Shown one piece after another: positions 1 to 13,600 of a stretch of DNA of 64,000 bases. Every line of letters begins with the position of its first letter. Position 1 is the stretch's first letter. Made by a program: the position numbers and the translations under genes. The DNA is from Struthio camelus (Eukaryota > Chordata > Aves > Struthioniformes > Struthionidae): contig NC_090945.1 of NCBI RefSeq assembly GCF_040807025.1, positions 76,849,088 through 76,913,087 on the forward strand, given 5' to 3'. The notes beneath the pieces are model-generated. The model did no database searches. It worked only from the letters and a program-made list of their open reading frames with translations, and had not been told where the DNA came from.

Positions 1-39
1 CACCATGGTGAAGAGCCTTGATCTGTTTTTCTCTTCCCT

Positions 40-215
40 CAGCTGCCTCAGCCTCTCCTCACAGGGCTGGTGCTCTTGACTATCTTCAAGACCCTCAGCT
101 GAACTCGCTGCCGTTTATTCATGTCTGTCTTGTATCGGGAGGCCCAAAACTGGATGCAGTGTTCTGTGTGGTCTAGTAAGAGCTAAGAAGAGGGGGTTAG
201 TTGCTTTCCTTGATC
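40..215 (-). mobile_element. Decayed CR1 LINE fragment, antisense
   Basis: Phrases such as ctcagcctctcctcacaggg, and later a cccaaaactggatgcagtgt stretch, match the reverse complement of the CR1 3' region as I recall its consensus. It is a truncated old copy inside a NOP14 intron. Confidence 0.7.
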
Positions 216-1309
216 TGCTGACTGTGCTCCTGTTAAATATAGCCTTTAGCCTACTGGGCTGTAGAGAGAGCGTTAGCCTTACTGGTCACTTTTTTATTTG
301 TGCTATGCTTGCTGTAGTTTCCACCAAATTTCAGCCTGAGGATGTGTGAGTTTCTGAGAGAGCCTTTCCACTGTGAAATACCTTTGGTTAATGTGGCACA
401 GTAATACAACCTTAAAGCTAATGTCAGACTATGGCACGCGTGTGTTAATGCTGATTCTATCGTCCCCTTACCTGTAGGCAGCAAGGGAATTGCCGCTGTC
501 CTCCAAAGAGAGAATGCAGAAGTGACTTAAACCTTCTGTTGCAGCAGAGGATCTGAGCTCTTATGAGCTTGTCTTCTGATAACAGTACATGAAAGAATTT
601 CACAGTTTTTAACAAATTTGGTTAGAAAAATAACTATTATTTCTGAAAAGTGTTACTATAAAACATCATTGTTGTATTGCACGTTTGCTTTTGTTTTATG
701 CCGTATCAATTGTACCAAGTAAGAAATACTAACACTACCAGTGCTGCAAAGTCAGCATAGCATATAGCAAATACTATAAGGTACAATCACCAGTAATACT
801 AATTCTGGAACTAGTTTAGCAGTCTTTTTACTGATGTATGAAGTACACTCTCTATTTTTCTAGATTGTATGTAAATTTAAATGTACGCTTAATACAGTGA
901 GGGTAGGAAGAATTATTTGTCTGATATGCTATTTTAATACATGGAAGGAAGTTCTAAAAAAATATGTTTTTGACCAAGAATAATGCTTCTGTAAATGATG
1001 TTCAATTTTTTTTCTGTATAATCTGCTAGTGTTCTCTACTTTCCTCCTGATCCTTTTAGTCTTCGTAGCCTACTTCCTCCTCTTCTAGTTTCTTACAGCC
1101 CCGTGGAAAGACCCCACTATTTTTATATCTGTATGCTTGTTCTCTCCTTAAAGGCTGTTGGCTGGCGCTGCTGCCATTTCCTGCTTGTCAGAGTAGTAGG
1201 GCTCAGATCCTGTTCATGTGCCTTTAACAATAGCTTTGCATGATGATTCTGGCAAGATGCTATAACTTTCTTATCACTATTTTGAGTGGTTTATTTTCTC
1301 TACTGACAG
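216..1309 (+). other. NOP14 intron sequence
   Basis: AT-rich intron preceding the first in-window exon. No segment resembles the preceding Nop14 coding sequence, which should end in LLSYK-like residues, so that exon must lie upstream of the window. Confidence 0.7.
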
Positions 1310-1634
1310 GATGGAAAAATGAATATTGAAAAGGAAGAAGAGGAGGAAGAGGAGGAGGGTGGAAATGAAGAAGGTAATGAGAATGAAGAAGAAAACGAGG
1401 AAGAAAATATTGAGAACGAAGAAGAAAGCGAGGAAGAATCTGCTACTGACGATGAGGAAGGTGTTGATACAGATAATCACTCTGATCTTGAATCTGACCT
1501 TGAGAGTGAAGAAGAAGCCATAGGGAATAAAGAACAGAAGAATCAAAAGAGTAATGAAAATAAATCACAGAATATGAAGGAACAAGATCTAAAAATGGAA
1601 GCTGCCAGATCGGAGCTTCCCTATACATTTGCTG
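1310..1634 (+). CDS. NOP14: NOP14 exon, acidic low-complexity region
   Basis: The acceptor ends at 1309 (ctactgacag) and the donor is gtaagc after 1634. The frame begins with Asp-Gly-Lys-Met-Asn in phase 0, matching the mammalian exon start, and ends with ELPYTFA plus one base. Most of the exon encodes Glu-rich runs. The ATG at 1319 is internal, not the start codon: the frame continues upstream of it to the acceptor and the homologous protein has several hundred residues before it. Confidence 0.96.
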
Positions 1635-4600
1635 GTAAGCAAAGGACTAATCCAGATTTCCCTGTTGTCTTCAGGGGATTTAGAATCAATCTCTTTCTCT
1701 CCGGTGTAGAATCTTCAGTATTCCTGCTCATCCAAGAAGTTTTGCTTCAGAATAGTCTTCTACTGTTCCTAGAGTAGCCAGTAACCGCTGACCGTAGTGA
1801 TTAGCACTGATCATGCTCTGCGTATCATGTATTTAACCGCAGAGCTGTTTCTGCTGCTTGTAGCCGCCCTGAGGAGAAAATGAAAAAACATTGTAGGTCT
1901 GTACTCCTTTCTGAAGGTCACCAGCACATCCAGTCTAGGATGCTAGTGCTTTACATAAGGGAAGCCAGAATAATATTCTATTGTCTGTAGTTAAATGAGA
2001 AAAAAATTACTATTCTCTGGTGTTCAGACTGACATTGTTGTCAGAGAAAGATGCTCAAAGGGAGGATTCTGAGGTCTAATCCCTGTAGCGGAGTATCTCA
2101 GCATTTTTAAATAAAGAATCGCTCAAAGGTTGAATCTTTTGGAAAGAGGATGCATGTTTCAAGTAATTCACAATGTGTTTATTAATATTAAGTACATAAT
2201 GCACCCTACTAGTGCCCTAGTATAGATTTTGTTCACAAAATTAGCTGTCCCAAGATTAAACAACCTTCCAGAGAGTTTTCTTGAGTGCTTGCTGTTTTTC
2301 TTCAAAAGGAAATAGTGCATGTTCCACAGGCTTTTTAAATTGCATTCACGTTTTGTTTTAACCAGAAGGCGATGACATTAAAATAACTCTCAAGAAACTG
2401 AACCGGTTAGGATGTTTTATAGCATGTTGACTCGTGCATAAGACTAAATATATATCCAGCTTTTTTTTTGTAAAATTATTTTCTATTTTCCATTAGTTGC
2501 AAGATTCTTACTTCATACAGAAACAGATCCTTCATTCAAAAACTAGTTAAGTGTGAATTAAACATAGAGTTAGTTGTATTATGGTAAAGCTATGGTTGAA
2601 GCTTACGTTTAATTCTGAAGTGAAGTCTAATTCTCCTTCTGTATGTAGGAAAGTGTCAATGTAGTTATGCTCAGCATAGGCAAATAATATACGATGAATT
2701 GAATCTGAGTTTTAGAAAAACATTTACCGTATATTTCAGACCTATATGTTTATATGTATGTATTCTTCAATATATATTCATGTAATGCAACGTATTATTA
2801 GTGTTTACAAAATGATCATGTAAAGGCCATATGATATTTTCTTTTATTTTCTGAAAGACAACACTTTCAAACTGGAAATTTGTTAGAAGTCACGTGAATT
2901 AAATATGTTAAGTCTTACATAGGCTTGGGTCAATTTTTTTTTTTTTGATTTCTAGTTCCTGAGTCCTACGAGAAATTTAAATCTTTACTGACGGGAAGAA
3001 CAATAGAACAGCAGCTTATTATACTGGAGAGGATTCAGAAATGCAATCATCCAAGCCTTGCAGTGGGAAACAAAACAAAGTTGGAAGTACGCGCTTTTTT
3101 TTTTTTTTCCCCCTCCCAAAGGTTTAAAATTAACTTTGAATTCCTGAGTAAGTTTTAGCAAGAATTCAGGAAATAGTATAAAATATACATGCTTCCATGT
3201 TATTGAAGAACAATAGAATCAACATACCACCGTTCATTTGCTAACTTCTATATCACTGTTCTTCTGTGCTGCTTAAATGTACAATGAAATAAACCTAAAA
3301 ATTTTAACATATCATGCTTCTCGCAGAAACTGTTTGGCTTCCTTTTGGAGTATATTGGGGAGCTGGCTACCCTGGATTTTCCAGAGCTCAAAACAATCAA
3401 CAAACTGGTTCTGTAAGTAATAAATCATATTGACCGCGACTCCTTTATGGTCTAAGGAGAAGAGCATGCTATTTGTTTTGAATCATTTCTGAGCAGATTG
3501 TAAACAACTGTGTTTCTCCAGCTTTGTAGTGTTTTAACATTATTTCATATATTGGTGGAGCTTTAAATCATGCCAAAACCCTTTCAGAACTTCAGAATAC
3601 AGCTTTTGATCTGCAAGATGCTTTCCTTGGGTAATGAGTAATATCAAGTCCACATGCAGACTTCCATATATGAAGTTATTTAGATTGCTGATGGAGGGCT
3701 TTAAGCTGTGCAGTGACAGATGTGTGGTCGTCTCTGCAACTTTAGTTTTTCCCTAAAAAACTAGTTTTCCCTATAGTTGCCATTCTATAAATTCACTTAG
3801 ACAGGGAACTAGAAGAAACGGTAATTAAAGACTGTTATAGTTGGCTCATACGAAAGTTCCAAATAAAGACTTTGCAGGGAACTTTCAGTTTGGCATTCCT
3901 GTTTTCAAACGGGCAATTATAGAGATGACAGAGGCAAATTTGGCTCCAGAGGAACACAGCAAAAGGACGAGAGGCAAAGGACACAAGCTGCAACAAGGGA
4001 AGTTTCAACTAGACGTAAGGAAAAATTCTTCGCATCAAGGGTGGTCGAACGTTGGAACAGGTTGCCCGGAAAAGTTGTGGAATTTCTGTCTTTGAAGATA
4101 TCCAAAACTTCACAAAGCAACCTGAGCAACCTGATGCAGCTTTGAAGTTAGCCATGCTTTGAGCAGTTGGTTGCACCAGCTGATATCCAAAGGTCCCTTC
4201 CAAGTTAAATTAGTCTGGGATTCCTAGCTTGACTTTGCAAGTTAGACAAGTTTCTTTCAGTGAATTATTTGTACGTAGTTTTTCAGCCTGTGTTTTTTTT
4301 ATTGCCTGAGGAAGGAAATTAGTTTTAAAAAATCTTTTTGTGCAACTTGAGCATTCATGGCTGTGTTGCATTCATCCACAGGAGCGCTGAGGAGTTGATA
4401 TTGTAAGACATGCTGGAGCTTTGTGAAAGTGTGTAAACACATTTTGATTGTTTTGCAGAGCTGGGATTTATTAATATCATTACAAAGCATTTTAACCGAC
4501 AGTAATTGAAAAACTATGACTTCGCTCCTGACTGCATCTCCCCATAGGCAAAAACCATAGGCCTAGAGCTGGCCTAACTTTGGGGGAATTTTTTTCTTGA

Positions 4601-7600
4601 GTAATAATTTCGCTAACCACATTGCTGTGTTACACGTTGTTTAACATTGCCTAAGAGTATTGTAAGTAGTGGCTTACCTAGTGTATGCCAGAAAGCCTTA
4701 GTACAGCAAAATGAAGTGTTAGGAGATTCAGAAACAAATTTTTAAGTCATACGAGGTGATTTGAGAGTGTATTTTAAAATTCTTAGTTTTAATATTTAGA
4801 AACCATCCAATTAAAGATCATCTCACAAGGCATAATGGAAAAGGCCATTTTACACATCCATGTCTCTAAAACAAAAATATTACAATAATATTTTATATAT
4901 TAGGTGTATTTTATATACTGGTTGGCTATTCCTAAAAAAGAATACTTTGTTTCAGGGAATTTATTATTGTTGTAACATAGATGGAACATCAGAAATCTTC
5001 CTACAGGTGCTTAAATGTCGGTTTTTTATTAGCATCAATGATGTAACTCAATCATGACTTACATTTCTTGTTAACAGGCCATTGTACGATCTCTGCCAGA
5101 TGTTTCCTGAAACAGCCAGTGACAGTATCAAGTTTGTCCTTCGAGACGCTGCACATGACATGGCAGAAATAATTGAAGTCAAAGGCCGTGCAACGTTTCC
5201 AGGTTTAGACACGGTAACGTACAGATACTGTTAAGAAAATCTCTTGCTCTTTGCATTTGTACAGAAATGCCAAGATGACAATAAATACAATTTTGCGTTT
5301 CAAAGGATGTAATGAATTACTAGCATCTATGTAGTTTCTTTATACTGTAAATTGCCTGTCTGGAGATAAGTTTTAAAAAACATTCTTCAGAATAGGACTG
5401 TGACACTGCACTATTAATACAGAAAAAAGAACTTAAAATTGCCACCCCACCTTACATTGTCAGGAAAGTAAAGAAAGAACGTTCTGCTAAGTTTAAACGA
5501 ACGGTTCTAGGAAAAAAGGATGCTGTCAGTTACGTCCTAATTTCTTTAATTGCGTTAACTGCAAACGTTTAGGCAGTGCTCTGTAGAAATGCAGTATCTC
5601 ATAAGGCAGCAAAAATAACGTTAAGATATTTTCACGGGTATAAAAAAACCCTCACAAAATTATGCTGTTGATACAGCGTTAACGGCTCACGACGAAAGGA
5701 CTTATCTTTCCTTGTAATACTAATATTTCAAAATTTTGTTGGCCATGCTAAATCTGAACGGACTCCTCCTCAGATATCTAGGTAAATGGCTATTGGGGAA
5801 TTCAAGAAGGGAGCAAATGGAAAATGAATTTTGTTTTGTTTGTTTGTTGCAGTAAAATGAATATCCATCCATTTACAAAAGGACCTTTCAACTGATCATT
5901 TAAGATCCTTGTGATCGTGACAGGAGGTCATTCATAGCTCTCTAACACGTTCCCGGTAGTAAAAGCGTATTTAAGAGCTGTCTAGTTCTCTTATCCGCAT
6001 CTGCATTATTTGTTGATGCGTGTTGTGCCACCGGCCACGTAATTGTCCATATTGAGGACCTGTTAAAATGTATCACAGGTCCTGTGTGGCCACTTGCTCA
6101 TTCCTTTAGCACGAAAACAAGGGCATGTGGTAGAGGTAGGCTGGAGCATGTCTGGATTTCTTAAGTGCTTCCACACTGGTAGCCTTTTTTCACCCCTGCA
6201 AGGTCTTCCAAGTTTGTGCGAGGATGTTCTTACGCAGTAAATGGAGTTTTGTTTTGCCTTCTTGTTTGTTCATCGATCTGCCTCTTTCAGTTAAAGCGCT
6301 GTAGACATCTGATGGATGTTTCAGTCTCTAAAGCAACTTAAGCAGTCATCTCAAGAGGTTATATGCCATCAGATTTCGCAAAAAGATTTATATCTCAGTA
6401 TTTTTAGACTACTACATGGCAGTTACTCATCCATTACAGTCACATATACGTAAAATCTATTAAGGGTCGGGGAATAACGTCTTACTGTGTTTTGCCTTCT
6501 TACTCTGTGTTATCCAGCTTATTTATTTGAAAATTACGTCTCTACTGTTTCCAACTTCTGACTTCTGGCATCCAGTTGTAACACCTGCTTTTATATACAT
6601 GAGTCAGTTACTTACTAAGGTATGTCTGTGAAGTTGTATCTCAGCATAAAACTTCGTTCTTTGTTCCTTCCTAGGACTCTGAACTTGTATGTGTTATCAT
6701 TAATATGTATATTGGAACTATACTGAAAAGGTACATTTGTACTTGGGGTCGTCACAATTAGTCATTGGGAGGAAAAGCAAAGAGAAAAACCCCTTGCAGA
6801 ATACAGCAAAATCATATGCAATGAACTTTTAAGCAGTCACACAAGAATTTTCTATATGACAAATTACATGGGACTAATGGGGCAGACTGACTGAATACAG
6901 TACAAAATCATTCATTAGTAATTTCTCTTCCCTATATTCCACTCGTTGCTCTTTAAGGAAGGTGTTTATTTAAAGATTGGCAGGTTTTTTTTTCCCTTTG
7001 AAAATTTACCTAGTGCAGTGCATTGCAGTGCAGTAAAAATACATACTTATTTTTCTATCTAAATGTCCTGTTTATATGTTTGGAAAGTCCTGGGCTGGTT
7101 ATTTTGTTATTGTCAGAGATCCAGGGTGCTTTGAGTCTGACGTTTCCATAGTTCATTTCTGAAAGTGGATATGGGGCACTGCAGGGGAAGAACTAGGACT
7201 GAAATTTAAGAACAGGCCAGATAGCAGAGCAAGCAAGCAAAAAGAAAAAACTTGTTTGTGTGATTTAGCGCCTGCTAGCGGCTAAACCAACTCTGACAGA
7301 CTTTCTCTTCAGTTCTGCATACTCTCTTTAGTGAGGTATCAAATTAGGCAAGGGAAAGCTGGTATGTTTTTCACATAAACCCAGAGGGTATCATTTGTAC
7401 AGGTTTTAAATGCGTACAACTCATTAAAGACTTCTGCTTTTGGGGAGATGCTACATTTGTTTGTGATAGCCATTTATTTATTGATTTGTTCCATTCCTCT
7501 TTTTTCTTTTTAGTGTCGCATCACAACATTACAAGATGTTGTTAAAGGATTATTCATATGCTGTTTGTTCCTGGAATATGTATCTCTCTCTAAAAGATTT

Positions 7601-10600
7601 GTGCCAGAACTCATCAATTTTCTTCTTGGAATACTTTACATATCTCTACCCAAAAAGCAAGCCCAGGGTGAGTTTCTTTCAAGTGAATGAGTAATAAAGT
7701 TTTCTTTTAGGGTCTTTTTTGAAGTTTCAGTAAAATTAAGCTTTCACCTTGAATTGTTTGTTTTGAACAAAAATCCAGATTATCTGCTAGGTTAGCCATC
7801 CACAATTTTGATTCTCGAACATCTTATTATGAACTAGATCCTGTCATGGTTTTGGCAGGGAAGAAAAAGCTTACATAATTAAAGGAAATGGAATAATGTT
7901 GCCCACAGTGCAGTTTTTTTTTTTTTTTTGCAGTACTGTTGTTCCAAAAAGACCTTCTGATTGGACTGCAGTCAGAAATTCACAGTTCGTAAGGGATTTC
8001 TGACGAGTACCTGCTACTTCACAATGAGGCAGCAGCTGATGCTGCAGATACCTCCCCTTCTCACCTAATAACCATATCACTGAGGATTTTGGAGGGGTTT
8101 CTATAGCATGAAGATAAAAGACAGAAGTATGGCATGAAGCTGGTATTTGTCCTTTTTATTTGCTCGCCTGAACTTAACTGCAGTTCAGTAGAGGGCAGTT
8201 ATCCCCACAGGTTAGTCTGTCCTATAATATAGCTGCCAGTTTAGGAACTTGCACAGATAACAGGCAGAAGGCTGTCTCTTTAATTTGACACCATGTTTTT
8301 TTTCCCTTTAGGATTTTTATAACTTACCATGTTGACATTTTTTTTTTCCTTTTGAATCCTAAGGCTCCTAGTGATCCCTTTTCAACAGCCTTAGCACTGC
8401 AGTTTCTTATCTTGTGTGGCTGTACCCTACGGACTTTCTTCCAGCTCCTTCTCACAGCATAGCACTTTCCACTGAAGTGTGAGCCGTGGTTACACAGCTG
8501 GGCTGTATCAGAGCTAAGCCTTTGATTCTCAGAACGCCAGCAGCCGAACCCCTAGGAGGAGGTGGGAAGAGGTTAAAGAGTGGGTGGTTTATGCAGCACT
8601 TAAAAGTATTTGTGTACTCCTTTAGGAATATATGATCTATATGATCAAAGGTTTTTGGTTCAGCTAAGATAATAGGTTTTTGCAAAACTGCATAAGAAAC
8701 TATTTTAAAATAGTATTTAGCGGTAACAGAAGACCAACTTTTAACCAGTTTTTAAACTTCCTGTGAACTTTTGGTAATGATTTTGCACTAATTAAAATGT
8801 GCATGGTGTTGATTTAGCAGTGAGAAGCTTGGTAAAAGATATATGAGAGGCACCGCATCATTAGTCAAATCAAAAATTCTATGTGAGACTTTTTCAGTCA
8901 ATACTGATGTTTTGAAATGTATATCAAAGTAACCAATCTTGTTTTAAAATAGTCACGGTGGAAGTATTGCTGATAAATGTGATGGTTTGGCGGTCAACAC
9001 AGAATATTTTAAAATGAGCTCACATCTAATTCTGTGGTATGTTGATATACTCTCACACCAAAAAATTTCTGGGGGTTCAATTTTGACAATAAGTAGCATC
9101 ACCTAATAGAACTCGATCGTTTTAATTTTGAGAGCTTGGTCCATTAACTTCTCACATCAAGAAATGATATGGAGTAGAACTTCATAAAAGACTGAAATGC
9201 AGCTTCTGATCTACTTTAGTCTTTAAAAACAGTTGTTCCCTTAAGAAAAGGAGAAAAGATGGAGGTGGAGGGAGTGGGAAGGAATTGTCATTGTTGATAG
9301 CCTTTGCTAATAGAATTGGTAATGAGATCTGCTAATCTCTCACAAGTAAAGCAGTTAATAAAACTTGCATATCTTAGTTCCTGATCTTGCATATATTGAT
9401 TGGCATATGTCGTAATCTCTTGCAACTTTATGTCTTTACAACTGAAACTTTATGCATCTTTATCGGAGCATACTGTCTTCCGGCCTTCTGTAAAGTGCCA
9501 TGTGTAAGTTCTAGATTATGTAAATAATGTTAATGTACAGGGTTAAAAAGTTTTGAAATGAGTTCCATTTTAAGCTTGCAGGACTTTAAGGAAAACAAAC
9601 AAAAAAGAGGAGTCCAGCACACAGACTGCAAATTATTTTCTCCCTTAGTCATGAAATTCCTCTGGTGCTTCTCTCCTGCTGCTCTGCAAGTCCTTTTTCA
9701 CAGATCTCTCTGCTTATTTAGCCCAGTGATTCTCACATGTTTTTTGGATGCCCTGCCCCAGTATATATTTTGTTTCCTGCTCATCTTGCTTTAAAACTGC
9801 TTAGCTGGAGTGGGAGAGAACTTACAGAATGTACCTGAGGGCCCCTGCTGAGAGATCGCTGGAGAGGCTCAGTCGTGTTCAGCAGCCGTGGGCTCTCCCT
9901 GCTCCAGCTCTCTGTGCTTTTTGCCCCCTTGCTGGTCAAAGCCTTCTGTTCCTTAATCCGATCTCTTTCCCTGCCCTTTCCTCTTGAACATATCCAGTAC
10001 TCCATTTTGACTAACAGTTTAACTATGTGTCCTGTTCCTACAGGGCAGATGCGTACCTACTGTAGGAACTGCTGCTGTCATTCCTTCAGCTGACAGCACC
10101 TTTCTTCCCTCTCTCCATACATACCTGTGATTGTACCCATGGTCCAGTGTTTTCCATTATTTTGGAAAAGCCTAATTCTGATAAAGTGTTTTCCTGAAGT
10201 AGTACAATTCAAAGCATGAACACAGGAGGCTTTTTCCCTTAGAAATAATGTTGAGAATTGATCTGTTCATGCAGATTGTTCCTGTTTTTTAGGCTATACT
10301 GTAGTGCATCCATTTACACCAGTGGGGAAGAATTTAGAATTGCTTTTGGTCTGTGATAAGAAGGATCTGGAAAGCTGGCAAAAGCAAAATCTGCCATTGA
10401 GTATTGTGACAAGATTAAAGGAAAGCAGCAGAACGGAAATGAATCACATCAGGTATGTAGGGAACGTGAACAGAAGAAACCCCAGACCGTCTCTTGGATA
10501 ATTTCAGTGCCAGTGTTCTTCACACACATGATAAAAATTAGGAGTAAGCATAAAAGTAGTGAATTGTTCTGCTTTATTTTCATAGTACTACTCTGTAGCT

Positions 10601-13600
10601 TATAAAATTATGAATCTTCTATCAGAATTTCATGCAGAGCACTTGTTCGAGTGCTCACACCTTCCAGTCCTGTTGAATACCGCTGTGGACTAAGCAGGAT
10701 GATGCAGAGCCAGAGAAGGTGTCAGTACGTTGAATTGCCAAGCCCTTCAGCAGCAAATACTGCATTAACATCCAGACACTGTTAGAAGCATGTCACTGAG
10801 GTAATCAAATGCTTAAAGCTAGGAAAGGCCAAAATTAAGCATGCCTGTTCAGCCTTATTTTTGTGTGCATTATGGTATAGTTTACTTCAGGGATGCATGA
10901 GCATTTTATTGTCAAGTTGAAAAGAAAATGTTTCGAATGTTTCTTCTGTTTCGAAGACATGAGACACCTTTGCAAATAGCATAGAAATTTCTTACTCTCC
11001 TTAAGTGGCAAAGACACAGAACTAGCTTTATGTTCTGTGCACTTATATAAAAACAAAGGTTTGTTGCTAATGGATTTCTGGATATTTGCACGTAATAGAG
11101 AGTGAAATAGTGAAATTTTTGCTCTGAATTAACAACAGTAAAAAGTTTCATGGTTGGTTTTATTAGGCAATCTTAGTAAGTGACAGTGCTTCCACTCCCA
11201 AATTTAATTACTTTGAATAATTTTATTTAAAAATCTACTACAATTTTTGCAAGTAAAGTTGTTAAATGTTTTTGTACATTAACAGATTATCATGTCTAGC
11301 CCTGTGCTTTGATCTTATTAAAAAAAGTGCAGCTCTCTATGGATCTCTACCATCATTCCATGAAATAATGCATCCTGTCAGAGTACTCCTTACACAACAT
11401 GTGCCAGTGAGTGAATATCCTGAACGAATGCAGGTATGTGTTCCTCAGGGATGAAGTCATTGGCGTAAATGTTTTATGAATAAATTCTGTGATCTTCATC
11501 TGTGCTTAAGCAAAGAAAACACAAATATAAGCCTCAGTGAAACTTCTTCAAGGGTCAGGCCTATTTGCATTTTGTGCTTTTCAAAAATCACAGAGATGTT
11601 GCTATGGAGAAACCAAAGAAGAGTGGAAAATGTTTAGAAAAAATATTTGCGTTGCGTGTCTTATCCTACCCCTCTGATTGAAGAGAATGGCACCTAACTT
11701 ACAATAATCTGACTTAATTTATAACAGTAGCAATCTGGTCATCCAGTTGGTCCTGTACTTTCCTAATGAGTCTGTAAGACCTTGTTACAATCAAATACCT
11801 GTACCAAATTGATGGAGTAGTATTTATAATTGTCTCAGTAAAACTAATATAAATATGTCTTGTCAACTTCATTACTTAAAACAGGTCAGTTGTTTCTTTT
11901 TCCAGAGATGAGGTTCAAATCAGCTTTTTCGTCTGTCTTTTTCTAGAGCAGAACTGTCCTCTCCTCAAAGAGGCATCATGAAATATCCTTTCAGAATAGG
12001 ATTTTGTAATGTATGTTATACAAAATGGCCTATATTTAAAAATTAAAGAAAAGAACATCCTTAGAATGACTCTCTGAAGGCCAGTCTCTGAGTTAAACTG
12101 GCTTTAGCATTACTTCATCCTCTGTTAGGTGAAACTGTCTGCTGATCTTCCTTAGCGTCCATGATACCATCTTAATAGACTTCTGAAAGTGTTTAAAAAT
12201 TATCCAGTCTGGAAGGCTTACGGCGTTTCAGTGTTAGCAACGTGCTAATGAATAGCAGTGATTTTACAAAGCGGAAGAACATATTTTTTTGGAGGATGCT
12301 TCAGGCAGGGGAGAACATTACTGGTGATTCAGTTTACAATAGTTTGTGAATTATGATTTTTTTGGATAAACTTTTAAAATTGTAATTTGATTTGCCTTTT
12401 CAGGAATGGTATCGCAGTGCTCTGAAAGAGCTAGAGAATAAAGTAAAGCACTATCCCCCACTGGTATGCGAGAAAAAGAAGCCAGTGCCACTGAAACAGT
12501 ATACACCCAAAATTGTGAAAGTGTAAGTAAAGCAACGCTTGGTACAAAAGGAGAAGTGCATTTAAACATTAAAGATTGTCAGTAGGCTGAAAGGATTTGG
12601 AAAGGAGGATATATAAGAGAGACCATTATTTGTTTTACATAAATAGAACTGTGTTCTGATTCAGGAAGTCTGACAACAGCATGTGACCTTTCTGCCTTAT
12701 AGTGGCTGCCGATTCATTTAGGCATGTTGCTTTTTATCTACAGAGACATAAACTGTCTGCTTTATTTCTTCTAGTAATATTAAGAGGCTAACTTTCTACA
12801 ATGTATGCATTTATCCCCAAATAACTGATGAAATGGCAAACTGGACCTTTTCTGTAGAATTCGTCTGCCAAGGAAGCCTGCAGACATTTAAAATACGTTT
12901 GGAGATTCCATCTTTCTCCAGACGTGTTTTCAGCTTGAGACCTTGGCAATTTTGGATTTTATTCTTCTGCTCTAGGTTTCTCAGTCCGTTCCAAAAAAAT
13001 GCAAGGGTATCTGTGGGGGGTTTGCAGTTTAACTGTTTTCGGGAAAATGTTATCTGCTTGTCATCTGCATGATGATGGCATGCAGTCAGAAGTTCTGGTG
13101 AGTGTTTCTCCAGTGTGTGCACTGGGGTGGCCCTTTATTTTGCAAGTTGACCACATAATATGCAGGAAGTAAAAATATTGAGTTAGCATTCATACAAAAA
13201 CTCACTACTCTTGAGCATAAAAAGTTGCATTTGTTAAAGTGTTTAAGTGTTAAAGCGTTTTGTGCTCACAGATGCTTTCTCATTTCAGTTTAGAGTTTGG
13301 AAAAAAGCAGGGAGGCAGCAAAAAGGAGCAAGAAAGAAAGCGGTTGATTCACAAGCATAAGCGTGAATTTAAAGGAGCTATTCGGGAGATTCGGAAAGAT
13401 AACCAGTTTCTGGCTAGAATGCAACTTTCAGAAATCATGGAGAGGTGATGTAGTCTTTGTTTCAGCACCAGTTTGGGGGTTGTTGTTCTGTGTGTTCATT
13501 TTTTTTGCTCCGTGTCAAGATTAACAGTGATGATCAACCATACTAAATTTAAAAAATATATTTTGATAATTTGGGGAAAACAAATATATTTTGAAGTGTG

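Noticed and set aside
1277-1546. 89-codon minus-strand frame rich in Phe/Leu/Ile
   Set aside because: It is the antisense shadow of the Glu-rich NOP14 exon.
12811-13122. 103-codon minus-strand frame in a NOP14 intron, overlapping a 79-codon plus-strand frame
   Set aside because: No recognised family, no conserved splice signals and ordinary intron composition.
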